Positions 28,302 through 37,463 of a stretch of 64,000 bases of DNA are shown here, in pieces. Each line of letters begins with the position of its first letter. Within the stretch, counting starts at the first letter, position 1. A program made the position numbers and the translations under genes. The stretch is from Yersinia massiliensis CCUG 53443 (GTDB taxonomy: Bacteria; Pseudomonadota; Gammaproteobacteria; Enterobacterales; Enterobacteriaceae), in the NCBI RefSeq assembly GCF_000312485.1, contig NZ_HE997643.1, positions 1,891,541 to 1,955,540 of the forward strand. Direction: 5' to 3'. A model generated the notes under the pieces. That model was not told the DNA's origin. It saw nothing but the letters and a program-made list of their open reading frames with translations, and did not search any database.

Positions 28302-28796
28302 TCATCTTTTTGTCTTAAGGGGTGACCTTTCCCATTTTTTGGCTAACCATTCGAATTCCTGATAGTAGGTTAACACCCCTTCACTATCCCTAACCCCATC
28401 TATAAATGGCTTGGCTTGCTTATATAGACGTAAAACGCTATTGCAGGATGTTTTTTTCAACATTCCTTCATCGTATATCCCAGCCTGAATACCAACTGCT
28501 ATTCGTTCATAGTGGTTAAGAACATATCTAATATTAATGTTTTCTTCTGTGTCGAACTTCGCTCGATTGGCGAAGGATCTCATATTCTTATCATCAGATA
28601 CATGAAGTTCAGATAGACACTTATTACCATCAATTAACTTACTGTCCGTCCGACTGGCAAATAAAAAATCAGCAGTTTGTTTTTTCCTTGCCGTTACCTT
28701 GGCACTCCAAACTGACACCACCGCAACTAATATCCCAATAAAGACACCGATATTTCTAGTTATCTCGGAAGAAAGAATAGATTTGAGCAATTCCAT
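28302..28796 (-). CDS. Membrane-anchored DUF4760-like protein
   Basis: The 164-residue protein has an N-terminal membrane helix (about residues 13-32) and a cytoplasmic helical domain containing YVLNHYERIAVGIQAGIYDE, the pattern of DUF4760-type proteins found in phages and mobile elements. The function of that family is not known to me; a moron or exclusion role is possible by location only. A short leader with a terminator-like hairpin (28814-28841) precedes it. AAGG lies before the ATG. Confidence 0.65.
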   Translation of the reverse strand: MELLKSILSSEITRNIGVFIGILVAVVSVWSAKVTARKKQTADFLFASRTDSKLIDGNKCLSELHVSDDKNMRSFANRAKFDTEENINIRYVLNHYERIAVGIQAGIYDEGMLKKTSCNSVLRLYKQAKPFIDGVRDSEGVLTYYQEFEWLAKKWERSPLKTKR

Positions 28797-28813
28797 TATT
28801 GCCAGCCTTAAAC

Positions 28814-28841
28814 AAAAAATCGGAGGGTTTCAGCCTCCGAT
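28814..28841 (-). terminator. Terminator-like hairpin directly upstream of the DUF4760-like gene
   Basis: On the minus strand ATCGGAGG-N7-CCTCCGAT is followed by T5-6. It lies only 18 bases before the ATG at 28796, so it would act as an attenuator for that gene or end a small upstream transcript. Confidence 0.6.
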
Positions 28842-28866
28842 CGCAGGTTCGTATGTGGTTTATTGG

Positions 28867-28899
28867 TTAGAAGCCATCAAACTCATCAAATTTTTTCAT
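28867..28899 (-). CDS. Possible 10-residue leader peptide
   Basis: A minimal frame reading MKKFDEFDGF, with an AGGGTG site upstream, stops 26 bases before the hairpin at 28814-28841. Its composition (three Phe in ten residues) and position suggest a leader peptide, but with so short a frame chance is a real alternative. Confidence 0.3.
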   Translation of the reverse strand: MKKFDEFDGF

Positions 28900-28919
28900 A
28901 ATTACACCCTCATGTAATA

Positions 28920-28935
28920 GTTACCTTAAGGTAAC
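28920..28935. promoter_or_regulatory. Perfect 16-bp palindrome, possible operator
   Basis: GTTACCTTAAGGTAAC is fully self-complementary and lies about 20 bases upstream of the possible leader peptide start. It could be a dimeric repressor site. Confidence 0.45.
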
Positions 28936-29331
28936 TTGCATAGAATTCTACTTGACGAACTCGCCAACATACAACCGCAGTTGTTTATCAAATAGATAAA
29001 CCATTGGTTAATCGAGTGATTTATTTTCTACCCAGTTCACGAATTTAACTCGAACTTACGCGATCTCGCTTGAAACAACTGGATGGTTGCACAGTCCTGA
29101 CCAAGTTTGACTTTCTACTAACGCCTTAAATCTACTCAAGGACGCGTCAAAAATCAAAACCATCATCAAGAGCACCAATAAGATGCTCTTTATTTATAAA
29201 TCTTTATACCTCACCACCTTCACTGTCCTATCCTGCCAATAGCCACCGTATGGCACTCGCTGGCTAAGTTGCCCATATGGATGATGAAGCAGTATGCTAT
29301 CTTCCAACACCCACCTAAACTGGAGATATAG
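28936..29331. other. Gene-poor interval in the accessory segment
   Basis: No convincing gene. A plus-strand hairpin AGAGCA-N9-TGCTCT followed by a T-rich stretch (about 29169-29195) could terminate an unrecognised plus-strand transcript. The region is AT-rich. Confidence 0.35.
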
Positions 29332-29535
29332 ATGGAATGGATTATCGGTATTGTCGTGCTGGTTTTTTTCGCAAGCCTATTCAAACCAAGAAGCTGCGAC
29401 ATTTGCGGTGCTGACTTTAAGAAAAAATACTTCACGTGGGAAATTGAAGGTAAAAAACAGCACCTATGCCCATATTGCAATGGCAAAATGAGTCGTAGAA
29501 AAAGTGACCAGAAATTCAAAGATAGATTTGGCTAA
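29332..29535 (+). CDS. Small membrane protein with a zinc-ribbon motif
   Basis: The 67-residue protein starts with one hydrophobic helix (residues 2-18) followed by two CXXC knuckles, CDIC at about 22-25 and CPYC at about 46-49, then a basic tail. The spacing suggests a zinc ribbon held at the membrane. A GGAGATATAG ribosome site precedes the ATG. It is one of the few plus-strand genes in the accessory segment. Function unknown. Confidence 0.65.
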   Translation: MEWIIGIVVLVFFASLFKPRSCDICGADFKKKYFTWEIEGKKQHLCPYCNGKMSRRKSDQKFKDRFG

Positions 29536-29572
29536 AAAAGCCCACTTGGTGGGCTGTTCAGTGCGGCTTTCG

Positions 29573-29923
29573 CTACCTCAACAGGGCGTTGTTTCCGCTG
29601 TATTTATTAAAGTTATTCACACAGTGCCGGTAAAACACATCGTAATTATATTGAGGGTCTGCAAATGGGGATTCAGGGTCGGCGTAGACTGAGTCAAGTA
29701 GCTTATTAACCCACTTAGCCGTCCGATCATAATAGAACTGCTTAGGGGTTATCTTCGACATAATCTGAACTTCAGCATCTTTTCTTGTGAAATCAGAATT
29801 TATTAGTTGGATGGATGTTTTTAGTATCCCAGCACGCTGCATGCACTCGCCCATGGCGTTCATGTCAGCAATACTTGAAAATGACATAATAGATAACAGC
29901 ATGCCAATAATGATTTTTCTCAT
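29573..29923 (-). CDS. Secreted or periplasmic hypothetical protein
   Basis: A 116-residue protein with a clear signal peptide (MRKIIIGMLLSIMSFSSIA) and a mature part carrying two cysteines (GECM, RHCV) that could form a disulphide. The frame is open 25 codons upstream, but the ATG at 29923 gives the signal peptide. It lies next to the spike gene at the edge of the accessory insertion. No family recognised; a periplasmic exclusion or virulence-related moron is possible. Confidence 0.6.
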   Translation of the reverse strand: MRKIIIGMLLSIMSFSSIADMNAMGECMQRAGILKTSIQLINSDFTRKDAEVQIMSKITPKQFYYDRTAKWVNKLLDSVYADPESPFADPQYNYDVFYRHCVNNFNKYSGNNALLR

Positions 29924-29969
29924 TTTTATGTCACTCTTGGAATAAATCAAACATGTCATCATTCTATCA

Positions 29970-30686
29970 TTAAACCGGCAATCCTGTATCACTACCACCT
30001 ATCTGAACGCCACCATGCTTATGTGTTGATAAGTTAATTCCATTTCCTTTTATCTCGCCAATAGCTGTAATCGTTCCACCAAAGGTTGCATCACCTGTGT
30101 TACTTCCCTCACCTTGAGAAAGATTGCCATTAAGTGTGATGACTGGAGAGTTAACGGTAAATGATGTTGCAGCATTATGTTCAATTTCAGGAGCAATAAT
30201 TGTAACTTTATGAGGGGATACTATTTCAATACCACCAGAAAAGTATCGCAAAAACTGAGTTGGGATACCATTTAGAATGCCGCCCATATAGAAAGCATCC
30301 GATGCGTGAAATTTTCTTCCCGATCCCGGAGGGGATATTCTCCTTGAGGATTTTACTGCTGAGATATCCCTACTGGCAAACATAGCTATTCCGATATCAC
30401 CAACCTTTGGGTCGATGATGATCGCATCACTACCACCTTGCAGCCTCATGTATGGAACCTCATAAATATCACTATGATCGACAACTCTTCCTTTGCTATC
30501 TGTCATGGTAACCATTGGCTGTATGGTTACTTTACCCACTGGTGACACGCCGCCATCATTAGATGATGCCTTAACTACAACTATTGTTGATGTCCATATC
30601 TTATTCATGAACTGACTAATGAAAAACTCTAAAGAATTTGGATCTGAAGATGAAGATAACGGAGTACTTTGAATCGCAGATGACAT
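29970..30686 (-). CDS. Baseplate spike protein (Gp138/gpV-like, membrane-piercing)
   Basis: The tail tip protein that pierces the outer membrane. The 238-residue protein has an N-terminal OB-like domain (VGKVTIQPMVTMTD...YEVPYMRL, GDIGIAMFASRD), a beta-helical middle with repeated TINGN-like strands, and the C-terminal THKHGGVQIGGSDTGLP. The HxH motif there matches the iron-binding apex of P2 gpV and phi92 gp138 spikes. It follows the hub gene with two bases between. Confidence 0.85.
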   Translation of the reverse strand: MSSAIQSTPLSSSSDPNSLEFFISQFMNKIWTSTIVVVKASSNDGGVSPVGKVTIQPMVTMTDSKGRVVDHSDIYEVPYMRLQGGSDAIIIDPKVGDIGIAMFASRDISAVKSSRRISPPGSGRKFHASDAFYMGGILNGIPTQFLRYFSGGIEIVSPHKVTIIAPEIEHNAATSFTVNSPVITLNGNLSQGEGSNTGDATFGGTITAIGEIKGNGINLSTHKHGGVQIGGSDTGLPV

Positions 30687-30688
30687 GA

Positions 30689-31555
30689 TTAAAATTCCCC
30701 ACCAGAAGAGGTGCTAGTTAATGTAGACATCGTGAACCACGGACCTCCAGGCATTTCACTCGATATCAAATGACTGACTGCTTGGATATAAAGATCTCCA
30801 TTAGCCCGAGGTGAAGCACTAAGCAATCTAAGTCGCCTTCCACGAACAATATCAGGAGTGAATATCGCCGTTACTGCGTATCCATATCCAAGATAGTTAG
30901 GATAACCAATGAGCCCCTCTGATGGTGATAGATGCACCATTTGGTTATCTTTAACGCCACCAGTCGGCCATATCGAGACAATGCGATTTTCAATCGCTAA
31001 ATCAATCCCAGCAGCTCTCGCTATATCTCTTATTTGCTCAACTGGAGACCCCCAAGAATAATGATTCGATAATGATGTATTAACGCCATTATTTGTAAAT
31101 CCGAAGTCTATAGATTTGGCTATAGCTTCAATCATAGATGCAACATTAGTGCTTCCTGGTGAGCTATTTGAAGCGGCTGGAAGGATCTGCTCAACAAATC
31201 CGCTTTTGGCCTGAATGACCAATGGGACGTTTGGCGTTTCATTGTAGTCAATCATACCGTTAAAAATTGTCCCTTGGAAAACTTGCGACATTCCGCTTGC
31301 TTCGTCCCCGGCTGTCATTGTTATCGCAATGTTTTTAATAACTCCGTAGACTTGTGCATACGTGCAGCACTTGTTCATATCTGATTCTTTCATGCCGTAG
31401 ATCTTGGCATACAGGGTGCTTCCTGATACGCCGCCAGCATTATCTATTTGGGCTTCAACCCTTAATCCTGAAACTGTCAGACTGTCATTGCCGTCACCGA
31501 AATCATCATCACTCAGGGTGAAATTTACTGTTATCTTTCGCTTTTGATAACTCAT
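30689..31555 (-). CDS. Baseplate hub protein (gpD/gp44-like)
   Basis: The 288-residue protein shows the alternating beta pattern of tail hub proteins: an N-terminal RKITVNFTLSDD, a TLYAKIYGMKESDMN segment, and a C-terminal ANGDLYIQAVSHLISSEMPGGPWFT. It lies between the plug and spike genes as hubs do. Assignment rests on position and general character. Confidence 0.7.
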   Translation of the reverse strand: MSYQKRKITVNFTLSDDDFGDGNDSLTVSGLRVEAQIDNAGGVSGSTLYAKIYGMKESDMNKCCTYAQVYGVIKNIAITMTAGDEASGMSQVFQGTIFNGMIDYNETPNVPLVIQAKSGFVEQILPAASNSSPGSTNVASMIEAIAKSIDFGFTNNGVNTSLSNHYSWGSPVEQIRDIARAAGIDLAIENRIVSIWPTGGVKDNQMVHLSPSEGLIGYPNYLGYGYAVTAIFTPDIVRGRRLRLLSASPRANGDLYIQAVSHLISSEMPGGPWFTMSTLTSTSSGGEF

Positions 31556-31851
31556 AAATCAGCCGCCTCCAAATAGTAAAATACAAAGCGACTACCAAGG
31601 CCGGCATAGACAGGATCATCAGTACCAGAATTATCAGCAAACACAAGGTCACCAATGAATCCAAGATAGGTAAGACGTACTATTCTTACTCGGTCTCGGC
31701 ATACGACAGATGAAAGGATGTTTTCCGTACCAACCATTAAAGTGCAATACATGACTCCGCTTTTCTGACTCAGGCTTATAGTGCAACTCTGCCCAGCAAG
31801 GATAACGTTTAACGTTTGAGACGGAACCGCAGCAATGGGAATGACTTGCAT
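31552..31851 (-). CDS. Phage baseplate plug family protein
   Basis: A 99-residue beta-rich protein starting MQVIPIAAVPSQTLNVIL and ending with GSRFVFYYLEAADL, the pattern of the small baseplate plug proteins of DUF3383-type myoviruses. Its frame overlaps both neighbours slightly, consistent with tight coupling. Confidence 0.75.
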   Translation of the reverse strand: MQVIPIAAVPSQTLNVILAGQSCTISLSQKSGVMYCTLMVGTENILSSVVCRDRVRIVRLTYLGFIGDLVFADNSGTDDPVYAGLGSRFVFYYLEAADL

Positions 31852-32513
31852 TAGAATAGTTCCTCGGCAGTTTTTGGGGCCGCTGAGAATTGTTCCGCAG
31901 TCGGCTTGTTTGCGTAGACTTGCCCCTGATTTACCGGGTCGGCAGCGCTATCACTTTTAACTGATTTGTATTGAGCATCTCCAGTGACGCGAATCTCGTT
32001 AAACCTTGCTTCGACGATCAGCAGGGTCACCCCGTTCTCATTGGTTCGGCGATAGTCATATCCGACCAAATCAACATTGTTGTACACATAATCAGGGGTA
32101 ACGATGTTGTATAGGTCAAGCGAAGCTTGCATTTCATCCAGCCGCGCAAGGAAGGATTCCCTTGTCATTCTAGCCGCTGACAAATTGCCACTGCATGCCA
32201 TTTTCATACGAATATCAAAGGGGGTCGCAACCTTGTTAAATGAAGAAAAACCACCCGCCTCAATCGGATAGTCCAATATTCTCGATTCGCCTTTATATTC
32301 GATATCAAGTACAGAGTCAGGGAGTATTGCCTGAGTGCCATCTTGTGCGTAAATCCCCCACTTGGGGGTGATTACCGAATCAAGAATTGACAGGATGTCG
32401 CCACTGTATATGGCGCTCATGATCGCGTCCTGATCGATGCTCAGACCAGAACGCGCCACATTAGGCACACCAAGAACATTAGGGACGTTTGGGAAATTGA
32501 TTAATGGCATCAA
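31851..32513 (-). CDS. Baseplate protein (distal tail/LysM-region type)
   Basis: A 220-residue protein positioned between the tape measure and the plug. It contains LDIEYKGESRILDYPIEAGGFSSFNKVATPFDIRMKM, a beta-rich segment common to baseplate proteins that join tail tube to hub. Precise family not recognised. It overlaps the tape measure gene by four bases. Confidence 0.7.
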   Translation of the reverse strand: MMPLINFPNVPNVLGVPNVARSGLSIDQDAIMSAIYSGDILSILDSVITPKWGIYAQDGTQAILPDSVLDIEYKGESRILDYPIEAGGFSSFNKVATPFDIRMKMACSGNLSAARMTRESFLARLDEMQASLDLYNIVTPDYVYNNVDLVGYDYRRTNENGVTLLIVEARFNEIRVTGDAQYKSVKSDSAADPVNQGQVYANKPTAEQFSAAPKTAEELF

Positions 32514-34375
32514 CTTATTCCTCCGTTAGCCGCGGCAACTAGACCATTGCGCCTAATTTGACCGCCCAGATCTCTAGCGATACCTGTGGCGTCTGTTGCC
32601 TGAGTTAGAACATCGATTTTACCAATGCTAATCTCAGTGCTTGAGGTGCTTGATGTTTGGTTGTTATTGGTGTTGTTAGCAAAGCGCTGAGCGCTCACCT
32701 GTGCACCCATCGGCATTCCATTTAAAACCTTTGGTATGTAATTCAATGTTTCTAGCGGGGCGTTTCCAAGCCCTTTTTTCTGAACATTTCCAATTCCCCA
32801 GTTATAAGCTGCCAATGCTTTATTTAGGTCTCCACCGGTAGCTTTGAGCAACTGGCTTAAATATTTAGCTGCCGCATTCGCTGATTTTTCCGGGTCATAT
32901 ACATCGTTACCTTTAAGCCCCATGTCTCTGGCTGTCGGGTCCATAAACTGGAACAAACCCTTAGCTCCAGCACCAGAGATCGCATATTGATTGCCACCTG
33001 ATTCAGTGGTCGCCACGCTTCGGAGTAATCCTGTAGGTAGCCCGTATTGCGCTTCCAGCTTTCCAAACTGACCACTCATCCAGTCAAGCAAAGCCTTACC
33101 TTTTCCTGTCGCTCTTGCCGCTTGAGCGTGCTGTTCTGGGTCACGTGGTGATTTAGTTCCATAGGCCGAGTATTCTCCAGCGCTGTAACCTCCAGTAACT
33201 GAATCCCACCACCTAATGATCTTGTCTCCAGGTGTATTCCCTACCTCCGAGGATTCAAAATCTTTATTCTTTTTAATTAAGTAATCACCGACAGACATTT
33301 TAGAAGCCTTAGCTTCTTCTTGAATGCTGTTTACTTTGTTGTAGGCGTTTATTGTCGCTATCGCAGCAACTATTGGCCCAAGAGCACCGGATACTTTACC
33401 GAGGGTTCCAAGCATTCCAAGCGCCCACTTGCCAACCATAAAAGCGAGTAATATTTCGAAGGCATTCTGCAAGCCACCAACAGCATCAACAACCTTTCCG
33501 ATTTCTGCTGCCGAATTAGTAAAAAAGGAATTTATTTCTTCTTGATGTGAACTTACCCAGCTAGCAAATCTATCCAACAAGACTAATAGCTTATCAATGT
33601 ATGGGATTAGCGCTGTAAATAGCTTTTCCCTTACACTTTGGAAAGTTTGATCTATCTTTGCCCACTGCTCTTGGAACCGCTTAGACCTCTCAACGGCAGC
33701 ATCAGTCACGCCAGAGTTTTTATACATATCCTGATAAAGTTTTTGAACTTTCTCTGGCCCCTCCATCAGCATGTTGATGGTGGACGAGTCCATTCCTAGC
33801 CCAGAGCCAAACTGCCTTGCTGCACCAATGGAAAGATTTTTATCTTTGAATTTTTGGGCGATTTCTATATAGAGATCACCTACCCCCTTCATTTTACCTT
33901 GGGCATCTCTTGCTGATATACCAAGTGAACCAAGCGTTGCGATTGCTTGTTCGCCCCCCTTACCCATAGAGAATGCATGAATGCTATCGCTGAGCGACTG
34001 CATTGAGCCAGTAAGCCCTTCAGCAGTTCCACCCGTTGCTTGGGCGACATGTTGCCACGCATCCAATTGACGAGCTGACATATTTAGGGGTGCCGCTGAA
34101 CGTCCTAGCGTAGCCATGCTATTGGCAGTGCCAATGATCAGGTCTTTAAATCCCTTAATGGAAAGAGATATCCCGACCAGTGCTAACAACTCATTTCTGA
34201 TACTGCCAAAAAATGCACCAGCCTTTTTACCCTGTTCTGCCATGTCCTTGGCAAGCTTTTCCGCCTCCTTTTTTTGCTTCTTCATCTCCTCGGTTATTTC
34301 TTTACCGCCCTTTTTAAAGCCGGATGATTCCAGCCCAAGCGTGATGACAAGAGCATCGACAATAGTTGGCATCAT
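32510..34375 (-). CDS. Tape measure protein with lytic transglycosylase domain
   Basis: Sets tail length and probably opens peptidoglycan during DNA entry. The 621-residue protein has an N-terminal lysine/glutamate coiled coil, hydrophobic helices in the middle, and a C-terminal SLT domain at about residues 445-560: catalytic Glu in ATTESGG (about Glu457), AKGLFQFMDPTA, and AAYNWGIGNVQKKG. At this length the tail should be comparatively short. Confidence 0.9.
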   Translation of the reverse strand: MMPTIVDALVITLGLESSGFKKGGKEITEEMKKQKKEAEKLAKDMAEQGKKAGAFFGSIRNELLALVGISLSIKGFKDLIIGTANSMATLGRSAAPLNMSARQLDAWQHVAQATGGTAEGLTGSMQSLSDSIHAFSMGKGGEQAIATLGSLGISARDAQGKMKGVGDLYIEIAQKFKDKNLSIGAARQFGSGLGMDSSTINMLMEGPEKVQKLYQDMYKNSGVTDAAVERSKRFQEQWAKIDQTFQSVREKLFTALIPYIDKLLVLLDRFASWVSSHQEEINSFFTNSAAEIGKVVDAVGGLQNAFEILLAFMVGKWALGMLGTLGKVSGALGPIVAAIATINAYNKVNSIQEEAKASKMSVGDYLIKKNKDFESSEVGNTPGDKIIRWWDSVTGGYSAGEYSAYGTKSPRDPEQHAQAARATGKGKALLDWMSGQFGKLEAQYGLPTGLLRSVATTESGGNQYAISGAGAKGLFQFMDPTARDMGLKGNDVYDPEKSANAAAKYLSQLLKATGGDLNKALAAYNWGIGNVQKKGLGNAPLETLNYIPKVLNGMPMGAQVSAQRFANNTNNNQTSSTSSTEISIGKIDVLTQATDATGIARDLGGQIRRNGLVAAANGGIS

Positions 34376-34557
34376 TATTCCTTAGGCTGGTTCATGATTC
34401 TGGCGTTATGGTTATCAACCGTAATAACCTCCAGCATCATCCATAGGTCAGCCACACCATAAACGGTGTCCAACTCATGAAGGGATGCTTTACCTGCTGA
34501 AATTACGGTTGCTATTGGTGCGGGGATATTGAGGTATTCTACTAGGCCGCTTGGCAT
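34375..34557 (-). CDS. Small tail assembly protein (DUF6889-like)
   Basis: A 60-residue protein containing LDTVYGVADLWMMLEVITVDNHNARI, a pattern I associate with small proteins between the tail chaperone and the tape measure. Such genes often encode the second tail assembly chaperone, sometimes by frameshift from the preceding gene (34563-34988). It touches the tape measure start. Confidence 0.7.
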   Translation of the reverse strand: MPSGLVEYLNIPAPIATVISAGKASLHELDTVYGVADLWMMLEVITVDNHNARIMNQPKE

Positions 34558-34562
34558 GTCCC

Positions 34563-34988
34563 CTATGAATTGGGGGCCGAAGTCAATTGCGCGGCGGCCA
34601 TTAAAAAATCCGCATGCAGATCAAAGACAGCCTTGCGCAATTTAACCCGCGTAGTGATTTCTTCGATATCATCTTCGACTAGGTCGCGAGAGAACTCTTT
34701 GTTCGCTGGATTCGGGATGATTTGAACGCATTTGAACATCTCGCCAAGTAGAAATTCGGCAGTGTCGAATGGCAATTTCATAACCATATTCAGGCCAAAG
34801 GTGGCAATTGCAGAGAAGCCCATTTTATCAATTCCTTCAGGAATATTAATTCCTTCTCGACCGATAGCTAACAGTGCACGTGCCGCCCACAACTCTGCCT
34901 GAGACGCTGACATCTCAGTCAGGATAAACACCTTTCCTTTGTCTCGGCCTTCGTCCTTAACCTCGTACATCGCCTTTTTGCGCGCCAT
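34563..34988 (-). CDS. Tail assembly chaperone
   Basis: A 141-residue helical protein (MARKKAMYEVKDEGRDKGKVF, LWAARALLAIGREGINIP) located between tail tube and tape measure, the standard place for tail assembly chaperones. The ATG at 34988 shares a base with the stop of the tube gene; a longer frame to 35018 exists but is less likely. Confidence 0.75.
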   Translation of the reverse strand: MARKKAMYEVKDEGRDKGKVFILTEMSASQAELWAARALLAIGREGINIPEGIDKMGFSAIATFGLNMVMKLPFDTAEFLLGEMFKCVQIIPNPANKEFSRDLVEDDIEEITTRVKLRKAVFDLHADFLMAAAQLTSAPNS

Positions 34989-35419
34989 TAGATTGTTTCT
35001 CCTGTGACTCTTTCCCAACGAATAACGAACGGCGTTGGTTGAAGTGTTTTTTTCACATCAGGGATTGTTTTTGCACTCACCAAAAAACCTTTGGTTAAAG
35101 TGTATTTTCGCCCCAGCGCTGGTAGCTGAATGGTTGCGTTAGCCGTTAATGTTTCGCGCATGGTTTTCATCGCAGTGACCCACGTTTCAAAGATAACCAG
35201 CGATGGGGAGTCAGGCATGATGGTGATTGTCTGGTTGGTTGGGTTAAACACGAAACCACCAGATAGCTTGCCATCAATGCCCATTACCGTTTCAGTGATA
35301 TCCAGAGCGTCAGTAGAGAAAGCATCGTCAGAGCTATATCCTTCAAGGATCTGCGGGGTAGCATATAAATTGGTGATCGCTAACGAAAATACGGAGTTAG
35401 CAGAAGTGATTGTTGACAT
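34988..35419 (-). CDS. Tail tube protein (DUF3277-like)
   Basis: The 143-residue protein follows the sheath gene and has the pattern of DUF3277 tube proteins: an N-terminal SVFSLAITN strand, GKLSGGFVFNPTNQTITIMPDSPSLVIFETWV, and a C-terminal KTLQPTPFVIRWERVTG. It forms the inner tube of the contractile tail. Confidence 0.85.
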   Translation of the reverse strand: MSTITSANSVFSLAITNLYATPQILEGYSSDDAFSTDALDITETVMGIDGKLSGGFVFNPTNQTITIMPDSPSLVIFETWVTAMKTMRETLTANATIQLPALGRKYTLTKGFLVSAKTIPDVKKTLQPTPFVIRWERVTGETI

Positions 35420-35432
35420 GGTTAGCGCTCCG

Positions 35433-36902
35433 CTATTGGATTTCGATAGATGCGAGGGTCAGTTTCTGAATAGCACCGCCATCAGCATAATAAAGCGTCA
35501 TGCTTGGACTGGTTCGCGCTGACCGGATTTGTGCTGTCGCTGGGACAATCTGCAAGTAATAACCTTTCGCAATAATTGCCTGAGACACATCAGAGCCGAT
35601 AGCAAACTGGATCTGCGCAATCTGAGTCTCTGACAGCGTGGTCCCAGTACGAATCGCACCGAAGTTGATAGCGGCATTCAGAGGATCAAGACATGCAGTT
35701 TCGACCAATGCATAACCAGCGTTGTTATAAGGAATCGAGCCAACGCTTAGTAACAGATTCAACATTGCTGATTGCAAGCTGGCGTTGAGCCAAATCTGAT
35801 TAACGTAAGCATCCATCCATTTGAATGAGCCACTTACTGATCCATCGTAGAGGAAATTCCACTCATCAGAGGATGTTGCATAACGACCGTAGAAGTTATA
35901 ACCGTTGGCAATCAGATTGGTTGCTTCTGTTTCATCAGTCGTTGATGGCAGCAAGCCACCTTGTCGCTTGAATGCGTAGGTAATCCGGCCATTTGTTCGA
36001 GTGAAATCAATTGCCGCCGTGACGCCTAATACAAACGCAGCGAGAGTTATGTCACCATATAGCAAGCAACTCCCTTCATATTCAGCCTGTTTGACTGCAT
36101 ACGCCCATGTAGTTGTGCTGTCAGCAGCAATGGCATTGGCATCTGTATCAAAACCCACATACGCATAACGTTTGTTGGTGCCATTCGTCCACTGAGAGAA
36201 TGCAATTTTGTTTTCAAGGTCAGGTTCGAAAGCTGTGGTAAATGCGCCAAAGTTCTGTGTACGCAGCACTAATGCAGTCATGAAATCAACTGGGTTTGTT
36301 TCGTCTGCACCTTGCGACGTTACAGCACTGGTTGCATTAGTCATTTTTAGGCTAGTTGATAGCGTTCCCGTGGCATAACTAATTGTCGAGGTCGCGCCAG
36401 AAGTTGTCGATCTAATCGTGAATGCTGACTGAATTGAATCGAACGTTACCGGCAGACTTAGCGCCGTTGCCAGAATGGTAGCCGCTGAACTAAAGCTCGT
36501 TGCTGCTGCTAGGCTAATGCTAGCTGCTGTCACTGCTGTGCCGTCAACCGTAATGGTAAGCGAGCCGGTAAGTAACTTCAGCTCATCCAATTTCATTGTA
36601 GCCATAGAGCCACTTCGCAAATACGCCGATACATCAGCCGCGGGATACTGAGTTAAATTGAGCAGGCCCGGCATCTTGGTGGCATTCAAATAGCCGCCAA
36701 AGTAAATGCCAGCCATTTCAGCCTCTGTTGAGGTTGCTCCGAAATACTTAGATACAGCATCAGCACTGGCAAACTGTAGCGTTGAGCCGATCGGGATTAC
36801 TGTGTTAGTAGTTAAGATCAGTCCGTTCAAATCAACGGCAGATCCACCGGCAGATAAAACACCGGGATTAACTTGTACGATATTCTTAGCTGGGATTGTC
36901 AT
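35433..36902 (-). CDS. Tail sheath protein (DUF3383-like)
   Basis: The contractile sheath subunit. The 489-residue protein starts IPAKNIVQVNPGVLSAGGSAVDLNGLIL and has the KYFGATSTEAEMAGIYFGGY block typical of DUF3383 sheath proteins, a Thr/Ser/Ala-rich surface insertion (about residues 100-190), and a conserved C-terminal sheath domain ending SPSMTLYYADGGAIQKLTLASIEIQ. Its presence defines the virion as a myovirus. Confidence 0.9.
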   Translation of the reverse strand: MTIPAKNIVQVNPGVLSAGGSAVDLNGLILTTNTVIPIGSTLQFASADAVSKYFGATSTEAEMAGIYFGGYLNATKMPGLLNLTQYPAADVSAYLRSGSMATMKLDELKLLTGSLTITVDGTAVTAASISLAAATSFSSAATILATALSLPVTFDSIQSAFTIRSTTSGATSTISYATGTLSTSLKMTNATSAVTSQGADETNPVDFMTALVLRTQNFGAFTTAFEPDLENKIAFSQWTNGTNKRYAYVGFDTDANAIAADSTTTWAYAVKQAEYEGSCLLYGDITLAAFVLGVTAAIDFTRTNGRITYAFKRQGGLLPSTTDETEATNLIANGYNFYGRYATSSDEWNFLYDGSVSGSFKWMDAYVNQIWLNASLQSAMLNLLLSVGSIPYNNAGYALVETACLDPLNAAINFGAIRTGTTLSETQIAQIQFAIGSDVSQAIIAKGYYLQIVPATAQIRSARTSPSMTLYYADGGAIQKLTLASIEIQ

Positions 36903-37463
36903 TTATTCATTCTCCGGTGGGAATTTTGCGTCGATTTCTACAAGACCGATGCTAACGCTTTCCATAAACTGCTGAAGTACAACGACACTAGCGGGGATTT
37001 GGGCGTGCAAATCACAAGTCCATCGGTTCTCCCACTGGTCTTCGCCATTTATCATTGCGGTTTGTTTTGGGTCGGTGCAGAACAGCGGAGTGATTAACGA
37101 GCTGCCAGTTTCAGCAGAATTATGCCGAAACCATTCACATGAGTAATCAGTGCGAATTATCATCGCGATAGTATTTGCAAACTCCTGAGCTGAATCGCCG
37201 TAGAAATCTAGCTGACATCGCCACACCGTTGTTCGTTTATGAGTTTCTGTGTTGATGTCGTTATCTGGGTCAAACTGATAAGACACCGCATTTGTGGATA
37301 GGCCATCCACGCCCAAAGGCGTCATGACAATGAAATCCCCCGTTGGCATAGCTGTTCTATTTAGCTGTGCTTGTCGACAGGAAGTAACGGTCACGTGAGC
37401 GATAAGAAACGAGCGAAGAGAAGTGAATAACCCATCCATCAGCGGGGTGATGGTTGCTGCCAT
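36903..37463 (-). CDS. Neck/tail terminator protein (LIC_12616-like)
   Basis: A 186-residue protein placed between the head-tail connector genes and the sheath. It has TDYSCEWFRHN and QWENRWTCDLHAQIP segments that I associate with LIC_12616-type neck proteins, which cap the tail. The ATG at 37463 shares one base with the stop of the preceding gene; the frame is open 11 codons further upstream. Confidence 0.75.
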   Translation of the reverse strand: MAATITPLMDGLFTSLRSFLIAHVTVTSCRQAQLNRTAMPTGDFIVMTPLGVDGLSTNAVSYQFDPDNDINTETHKRTTVWRCQLDFYGDSAQEFANTIAMIIRTDYSCEWFRHNSAETGSSLITPLFCTDPKQTAMINGEDQWENRWTCDLHAQIPASVVVLQQFMESVSIGLVEIDAKFPPENE

